NCBI GenBank assembly: GCA_937925335.1
Contig: CALEWY010000034.1
Location: forward strand, 17,178-81,177
Direction: 5' to 3'
Source of the DNA: an uncultured Acidimicrobiales bacterium
GTDB lineage: Bacteria; Actinomycetota; Acidimicrobiia; Acidimicrobiales; SZUA-35
Length of the DNA: 64,000 nucleotides
The position numbers and the translations under genes were made by a program. Position 1 is the stretch's first letter, and every line of letters begins with the position of its first letter. Shown here one piece after another: positions 59,136-64,000 of this stretch. The notes under the pieces were generated by a model. The model was not told the origin of the DNA and searched no databases. It worked only from the letters and a program-made list of their open reading frames with translations.

Positions 59136-60146
59136 GTGACGCTCTCCCCTCCTTCAACCGCTGTTCTCGTCTTCTCCTTCGGTGGCCCGAACGGGCCAGA
59201 TGATGTGATGCCGTTCCTTCGCAACGTCACCAAGGGTCGCAACGTCCCCGACGAGCGACTGGCCGTGGTGGCCACGCAGTACGAGCAGTTCGGAGGGCGC
59301 TCCCCCATCAACGACCAGAACCTGGCGTTGATCGATGCCCTTCGCTCCGAACTCGACGAGCACGGGCTCAACCTTCCCATCTACTTCGGCAACCGCAACT
59401 GGGAGCCGTTCGTGGCGGACACGGTCGACCAGATGGTTACCGACGGCATCGACCGTGCGATCGTCTTCGTCACCTCTGCGTTTGGTTCCTACAGCGGCTG
59501 CCGCCAGTACCGCGAGAACCTGTCCGTCGCCGGAGACGGAAAGCCGATCTCGCTTCACAAGTTGCGGCTTTTCTACAACCACCCGGGGTTCATCGAACCG
59601 GTCACCGCCAAGGTCGATGCCGCGCTCGCCGCTCACGATTCCCCCGCCCGAATCGTCTTCACCGCTCACTCGATCCCCGAGTCGATGGCGGCAACGTGCG
59701 ACTACGAGGCCCAGCTCCGCACCGCCGCCGCTCTTGTGGTCGATGGTTTGTCCAATCCGCACGCCGGATGGGACCTCGTGTTCCAAAGCCGAAGTGGGCC
59801 ACCTCACATCCCATGGCTCGAGCCGGACGTCAACGACTTCCTCACCGAAGCCGGCTCCGCTTCTGATCCGGTCACTCTTGTGCCACTGGGCTTCATCAGC
59901 GATCACATGGAAGTGATGTTCGACCTCGACACCCAGGCGGTCGAAACCGCCGAGTCGATTGGTGTTTCGCTTAATCGAGCTCCGACGGTCGGCACCGATC
60001 CCCGCTTCGTCTCCATGATTCGAGAGCTCATCGAAGAGCAGCTCACCGATGCGCCGAAGCTCTGGTTGGGAGACGACGGACCATGGCCTGACCCATGCCC
60101 CGACGGCCATTGCGCCCTTCCGGCGCGCCCCGGACCGCCGGGCTGA
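59136..60146 (+). CDS. hemH: Ferrochelatase (coproporphyrin-type)
   Basis: 336 residues from GTG. Family motifs are clear: VLVFSFGGPNGPDDVMPFL at the start, QYEQFGGRSPIN, SAFGSYSGCRQYREN, VFTAHSIPESM with the metal-inserting His, and VPLGFISDHMEVMFDLD with the catalytic Glu. Near the end PCPDGHC supplies Cys residues like the 2Fe-2S ligands of actinobacterial ferrochelatases. In this phylum the enzyme inserts iron into coproporphyrin III in the coproporphyrin-dependent haem pathway. The preceding WhiB gene might share a transcript. It converges with the GH16-like gene, leaving one base between stops. Confidence 0.95.
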   Translation: MTLSPPSTAVLVFSFGGPNGPDDVMPFLRNVTKGRNVPDERLAVVATQYEQFGGRSPINDQNLALIDALRSELDEHGLNLPIYFGNRNWEPFVADTVDQMVTDGIDRAIVFVTSAFGSYSGCRQYRENLSVAGDGKPISLHKLRLFYNHPGFIEPVTAKVDAALAAHDSPARIVFTAHSIPESMAATCDYEAQLRTAAALVVDGLSNPHAGWDLVFQSRSGPPHIPWLEPDVNDFLTEAGSASDPVTLVPLGFISDHMEVMFDLDTQAVETAESIGVSLNRAPTVGTDPRFVSMIRELIEEQLTDAPKLWLGDDGPWPDPCPDGHCALPARPGPPG

Positions 60147-60147
60147 G

Positions 60148-61677
60148 TTAGCCGACAGGCGTGTAACGAACGCCGTGCACCGTGAGCGATGCCGAGTCCC
60201 ATCCCAGGTTCGGGAACGAATCAGGGACCTGGGCATCTCCCCACCACTCGCCATTGCGGCCAATGAGTTGGCCGCCGGCGTAGTTGCCGCCGACCGCCGT
60301 GTTGATGATCAGGTGCATCGGTCCAGATCGATGCGGCCCCGCACTCACCTCAGGCCCTCCAACGACAGGCCCTCCAACGACAGGCCCTCCGACCACGTAC
60401 ACAACCTCACCGTCGATCCGCCACACGATGATGCCGGGTCGACGTTCGACCGTGATGCGCAGTCGTTGACCCGGTTCGATCGCGGACAGCCCGCTCGTCG
60501 ATCGGAGTCGCTCCTCGAACCAGTGAAGCGACGTTGCCGCCTCGGCTGGCCGATCACCTCTTGTCTCGATCAGGTCGATCTCGTGATAGGCGGTGGTGGC
60601 ATAGTTCGGGCAGCGACCCGGTGCATCACATGCTTCGGCATCGAGCAACCACACCGCAGGCCACAAGCCATCGCCGCTTGGAAGGGTGATGTCAACGTCG
60701 AGTGTCCCCCACTCGATCGTGCGATCGGCGATGACCATCCCGGACCGGAACGGAAGGGCATCAATACTCGGTGGCCCGGACCGCTCGGTCAACAGTTCGA
60801 TCTGGCGGCCGTCAAAGAGCACTCGGGTTGGGTCGTAAATCTGCGCTTCGCGGTTCGTCCACCCGATGCCACCCTCTTCCGGGCTGAGTGGATGGGTCGC
60901 GCCAGGCGCGAGCGGACCGGTGGTCGCTGGTGTCCATGAACTCGCCGTCAGCTCGATCTCCTCGGCGACCGCCACTGGTTGTTCTTGTCCGGCCAGCCCT
61001 GGAACGCGCTGCGGGTCGGTGACGGGAAGACTGCTGATCACGGCGAAGTCATCGAGCGCCCAAATCGTCGGTGCACCGTCAACACTGATCGGGTCGAGCC
61101 CAACGATCGATGCGAGTTCGTCGATCACCGATGTGTACTGTGCGGGGCCCAAGGTGCCGTCTGGCGCACCCGTCAACTCAACGATCGTCGAGAGCTGAGT
61201 TGCCGCTCCAACCGTCGATGACGACGGGAGGCCATCGACAACGTCGGCGATCGAGCCCGGGCCACTCAGAACCGACCCGACGTCGCCATGAACGTCGACC
61301 TCGATCGAGCGTTCGAACGACACGCCTCGCTGGATGAGACCGATCGCAACCCGGTCCGCCATCACCGGTGACCCAACGAGGTCGATCTGCCAGCGATCAT
61401 CCTCGAGATCCGAGCCAGCGACGAGGCCGGCGGCAGACACCGCAAACGACGCCTCTCGGCTCAGCGGTGGCCCATCACCAAGTGGAGCGAACAGGATGGG
61501 TTCGACCAGGACCGAGTCTCCGAGCCGCGTCATCACACCGGCCGCCGATTGCGACACCTGCACCGGCGCATCGTTAGCCGGGAACACGATGGGCTCCGGC
61601 GCGAAGGGGCTGATACCGACCCAGACCGAGACGGCCAAACACGTTGCGCCAACGCCGGCACTGAGTTGGCGCCACAT
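60148..61677 (-). CDS. GH16-like secreted glycoside hydrolase
   Basis: 509 residues. A hydrophobic N-terminal helix acts as signal or anchor. Residues about 40-270 are a beta-rich region of unknown type. The C-terminal ~240 residues resemble family 16 glucanases: WTNREAQIYDPTRVLFDG, LWPAVWLLDAE and YHEIDLIETRGD, where EIDLIE is the ExDxxE catalytic motif, followed by IVWRIDGEVVYVV and HLIINTAVGGNYAGG. Between two strands lies a VVGGP repeat encoded by a 15-bp minisatellite. It probably cleaves beta-1,3/1,4-glucans or similar polysaccharides outside the cell. Confidence 0.85.
   Translation of the reverse strand: MWRQLSAGVGATCLAVSVWVGISPFAPEPIVFPANDAPVQVSQSAAGVMTRLGDSVLVEPILFAPLGDGPPLSREASFAVSAAGLVAGSDLEDDRWQIDLVGSPVMADRVAIGLIQRGVSFERSIEVDVHGDVGSVLSGPGSIADVVDGLPSSSTVGAATQLSTIVELTGAPDGTLGPAQYTSVIDELASIVGLDPISVDGAPTIWALDDFAVISSLPVTDPQRVPGLAGQEQPVAVAEEIELTASSWTPATTGPLAPGATHPLSPEEGGIGWTNREAQIYDPTRVLFDGRQIELLTERSGPPSIDALPFRSGMVIADRTIEWGTLDVDITLPSGDGLWPAVWLLDAEACDAPGRCPNYATTAYHEIDLIETRGDRPAEAATSLHWFEERLRSTSGLSAIEPGQRLRITVERRPGIIVWRIDGEVVYVVGGPVVGGPVVGGPEVSAGPHRSGPMHLIINTAVGGNYAGGQLIGRNGEWWGDAQVPDSFPNLGWDSASLTVHGVRYTPVG
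60352..60396. repeat. 15-bp tandem repeats inside the GH16-like gene
   Basis: AGGCCCTCCAACGAC occurs at 60352-60366 and 60367-60381, with a diverged third unit at 60382-60396. The encoded VVGGP repeats extend a loop after the catalytic core; changes keep the frame. Confidence 0.9.
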
Positions 61678-61742
61678 GGTTTGATCATCGGCACGATCGC
61701 GTGATTGATGTAGCGGAAAGTCCGAGCGAGATCAGCACCCTG

Positions 61743-63233
61743 CTAGATGCCGAGCCTCGTTTGGTTCTTGGTCTGGCGCCACGCCTCGATCGCGTGCCCG
61801 GTCGGTGTTGATGGCGGACCATCGACGAACGGCCAGAGTTCCTCTGCGACCTCTCGCCAGTTCGCCGTCGCCTCGAGCTGCGCAAACAACCCCATGAGGC
61901 CGAGCGTGATTCGCTGCAAGATCACGAACGACGGCGGGACGTTGAGTTCTTTCAGCACCGCACCCTGGGGCCCTTCGCGGTCGAAGAGTTGAGCCACACC
62001 AGCTGCGGCGTACTCGGCATCGATGGTGATTTCGCGTCGCTCGGCGACGTAGCGGTAAAAGAACTGGAAGTACTCGCCGATCTCCTCGTCGGTAAACGGC
62101 GCACCGCGACGCAAGAGTCCGTTGTCCTCGACGATCGTGCGGAACGCTGGCAGATCTTCATCGATCACCATCGCTTGGATGAGCTGTTCGAAGAGCAACG
62201 TCTCGGTCGGCGTGAATCGCTTGATCAGACCGAAGTCGAGGAACGTGACCCGGCCGCCCTTTTCAAAGAGGTAGTTGCCGGGATGAGGATCGCCGTTGAA
62301 CGCGTGCAGGCGGTAAATCGAGCCGAACGAGAACCGGAAGATGGTCTCCGCTGCGAGGTTCTTCTCTTCGTCGCTCCAGGTCAACAGCTCGTCGAATCGA
62401 GCGCCATCGGCCAGCTCGGTGGTGAGAATGCGCTCGGTCGAGAGCCGCTCGACAACATGGGGAACGTGGATGAACGGATGCCGGTCGAAGAACTCGGCGA
62501 AGTAGCGCTGACTCTTGGCTTCGGCGGTGTAGTCCAGTTCTTCGACGAGCCGGTCCTTCAATTCTTCGACGATCGGCCCAGGCTCAACACCGGGGAACAA
62601 CGATGCCATGGCTCCGAAGATCCAATCGGCGTTGTTGAGATCGGACTCCATTGCATCGGCGACCCCCGGGTACTGAATCTTCACCGCGACCGCCCGATCG
62701 TCGAGCGTGATGGCGCGGTGCACTTGGCCGATCGATGCCGACGCAATCGGGATCGGGTCCCACTCGAGAAACAGCTCGCTCGGAGGTTTGCCGAGTTCGC
62801 GTTCGATCTGAGCCGCTGCGAGTTCGCCCGACATCGGCGGTGCGTCGTGCTGAAGCGATGCGAGCGTTTGGCGCACGTTGTCTGGCAGGCCGGTGTCGAG
62901 ATAGCTGGCCATCTGGCCGAGCTTCATCATCGCACCTTTCATATTGCCGAGTTCCTTGGTGACGTCTTGTGCGGTGCGAATCTGGAACTCGGTATCGAGG
63001 GCGTCTCTCCGTTCGGCCGAGGCAAACGTCGCCCGCGCCTTGTGCACTGCGTAACGACCGCTCGAGCGCGCGCCGAGGCGGGCCAGACGAAGGTTGCGGT
63101 AGCTCATCTTTGTGTCTGAAACCGGTGCCTCAGCGACACCGTTTCGTCGTTGGAGAATCGCGACGAGCGCACCGAGTCCAAGCGCTGCGCTGAGTGCAAG
63201 GAGGGGTCCGCGAGAAGATCGAATAGCCACCAT
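61743..63233 (-). CDS. ABC1/UbiB family atypical kinase
   Basis: 496 residues. An N-terminal hydrophobic segment (LLALSAALGLGALVAILQRR) probably anchors it to the membrane. The ADCK/UbiB core shows the KxGQ motif in MMKLGQMASYL, the Ala-rich loop ASASIGQVH, VKIQYP with the ATP-site Lys, FNGDPHPGNYLF as catalytic loop and LDFGLIKRF with the metal-binding Asp. Such proteins are implicated in isoprenoid-lipid or quinone homeostasis; actinobacteria of this type use menaquinone, so a lipid role is likely. TAGCAT (63242-63237) lies 3 nt before the ATG. Confidence 0.92.
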   Translation of the reverse strand: MVAIRSSRGPLLALSAALGLGALVAILQRRNGVAEAPVSDTKMSYRNLRLARLGARSSGRYAVHKARATFASAERRDALDTEFQIRTAQDVTKELGNMKGAMMKLGQMASYLDTGLPDNVRQTLASLQHDAPPMSGELAAAQIERELGKPPSELFLEWDPIPIASASIGQVHRAITLDDRAVAVKIQYPGVADAMESDLNNADWIFGAMASLFPGVEPGPIVEELKDRLVEELDYTAEAKSQRYFAEFFDRHPFIHVPHVVERLSTERILTTELADGARFDELLTWSDEEKNLAAETIFRFSFGSIYRLHAFNGDPHPGNYLFEKGGRVTFLDFGLIKRFTPTETLLFEQLIQAMVIDEDLPAFRTIVEDNGLLRRGAPFTDEEIGEYFQFFYRYVAERREITIDAEYAAAGVAQLFDREGPQGAVLKELNVPPSFVILQRITLGLMGLFAQLEATANWREVAEELWPFVDGPPSTPTGHAIEAWRQTKNQTRLGI

Positions 63234-63369
63234 TGGATGCTAGGGGCCGACCACCAGGAACTACCGTGATGAGCCGTGTCCGATCCCGTCGTCAACACAG
63301 CTTCTACGAAACCAGCGCTGCTCAGCCCAGCCCTCAACAGCCACACGGTCTCGCCGACTTGAGAATCAC

Positions 63370-63759
63370 ATGAGCGAACGGATCCGCCCTCTCACCTCCC
63401 ACGAGATCGATGCCTACGACCTCATCGCGCCGGAGCTGGCGGCAACGGTTCGTGTTGTCGATATCCCATTCGTGCCTGGCGGCTTCGCCGGCATCACACT
63501 CGGCCGATGGGTGTGCCTTGCCCATCAACAGCCAACCAACGGTGAGAGTTCACTCCTCGCACACGAGCTGGTTCACGTTCGCCAGTGGGATGAACAGGGC
63601 GTTGTGAAGTTCGGAGCGGCCTACCTGTCGTCGTTCGCCAAGGGGCTCATCAAACTCCGAAACTGGAACGCGGCCTATCGCGCCATCCCAGCGGAGGTCG
63701 AAGCCCGAGCCGAGGCCCTCGAATGGACAAGAGCGCTCAAGGCCTCTCGACCAAGTTGA
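63370..63759 (+). CDS. Small HEXXH metalloprotease-like protein (DUF4157-type)
   Basis: 129 residues. SLLAHELVHVRQWDEQG contains HELVH (His 65, Glu 66, His 69), the zinc-binding helix of gluzincins, and IPAEVEARAEALEW near the C-terminus offers the third ligand Glu. Similar short proteins belong to the DUF4157 group, many of which act as peptidases, also in secreted toxin and phage-related systems. No signal peptide. Its 3' end overlaps by 37 bp a possible gene at 63723. The upstream gap 63234-63369 shows no clear promoter. Confidence 0.75.
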   Translation: MSERIRPLTSHEIDAYDLIAPELAATVRVVDIPFVPGGFAGITLGRWVCLAHQQPTNGESSLLAHELVHVRQWDEQGVVKFGAAYLSSFAKGLIKLRNWNAAYRAIPAEVEARAEALEWTRALKASRPS

Positions 63760-64000
63760 TCAAGACCCACGAGGGGTACCGAGCGCTTGCGCCGGACAAG
63801 CTCCGTGCAACGGCCCCCAGAGGGAATCACCGCTGGGCCTCCGTGGCCATGAACGGCCCCCGCCGTTCGCTGCGCTGTGATGATGTAGTGGTTGTCTTCC
63901 CGGCTCGGTGTGACTCGTCGCTCCGCTGGTTTCGTGCCTTTAGTGAGATCCGTCCACCGATGCCGGGAAGCCGACTGTTGGCATGCATCGTCGCGACGAA
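63723..64000 (+). CDS. Possible partial gene at the window edge
   Basis: A frame is open from ATG 63723 (MDKSAQGLSTKLIKTHEGYR) to the window edge, 92 complete codons, overlapping the end of the HEXXH gene by 37 bp. The translation (LRCDDVVVVFPARCDSSLRW and IRPPMPGSRLLACIVAT) has plausible composition but matches nothing I know, and no good ribosome site precedes the ATG. No RNA gene motif was recognised in 63760-64000. It may be a real gene or an open frame by chance. Confidence 0.25.
   Translation, partial: MDKSAQGLSTKLIKTHEGYRALAPDKLRATAPRGNHRWASVAMNGPRRSLRCDDVVVVFPARCDSSLRWFRAFSEIRPPMPGSRLLACIVAT

Noticed and set aside
61731..61745. TCAGCACCCTGCTAG shared with the right end of the 43566-43736 element
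   Set aside because: One shared 15-mer in 64 kb of biased composition can arise by chance, and the surrounding bases do not match.
1..64000. CRISPR arrays, tRNA or rRNA genes, insertion sequences
   Set aside because: No regularly spaced repeats, transposase-like products or recognisable RNA gene motifs were seen by eye; a dedicated search could still find a tRNA.
63760..64000. Structured RNA gene (for example RNase P, SRP or tmRNA)
   Set aside because: The GC-rich inverted stretches do not contain the conserved motifs of these RNAs.

Overview
The window looks like chromosome of a high-GC actinobacterium, most likely of the class Acidimicrobiia (Ilumatobacter-like). Pointers are a WhiB protein, a mycoredoxin-like protein, an MptB-like polyprenol-phosphate mannosyltransferase, a ferrochelatase with a Cys-rich tail, DUF3097 and DUF2510 proteins, and a separate topoisomerase IV-type gene pair. 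About twenty starts have a TANNNT box 3-14 (mostly 6-9) nt upstream, the pattern expected of leaderless transcription in actinobacteria. This placement is inference from gene content; no marker RNA gene was seen. Genes are dense on both strands and no gene-free stretch exceeds about 300 bases.

Layout. 1-6761: a DUF2855 gene and a TetR regulator diverge from a six-gene operon (nitroreductase, two SDRs, enoyl-CoA hydratase, NIPSNAP-like and SnoaL-like proteins), probably a catabolic pathway, followed by another SDR. 6884-8254: secreted protein with two spondin-type repeats. 8357-11601: modCBA molybdate transporter diverging from a PadR regulator through overlapping -10 boxes. 11666-18961: hydroxyacid dehydrogenase, secreted protease, thiolase, DUF2339 membrane protein, an HMG-CoA-synthase-like/OB-fold fusion and an Nfu-type Fe-S carrier. 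19068-21689: two convergent, overlapping membrane glycosyltransferases.

21815-34054 is the most unusual part. A WXG100-like protein, a small partner and a 622-residue EF-hand protein form a tight operon. A 1193-residue EccC/EssC-type FtsK ATPase lies 2.2 kb away. Together they suggest a reduced type VII-like secretion locus with no EccB, EccD, EccE or mycosin in the window. A DUF1800/DUF1501 pair diverges from the ATPase gene.

34042-46927: PLP lyase, Gfo/Idh oxidoreductase, ABC-F ATPase, SGNH hydrolase, DUF3097, a secreted protein, a GGDEF-EAL protein, a membrane-anchored HEPN protein, a structured 171-bp inverted repeat, an SDR, a site-2 protease and an AI-2E family permease. 46998-58494: glutaredoxin, a ribbon-helix-helix protein, two paralogous CarH/LitR-like B12-binding regulators bracketing topoisomerase IV A and B genes, HelD, a DUF2510 protein and a secreted-type phosphatase/nuclease. 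58728-64000: WhiB, ferrochelatase, GH16-like protein, ABC1/UbiB kinase, a small HEXXH protein and a possible partial gene at the edge.
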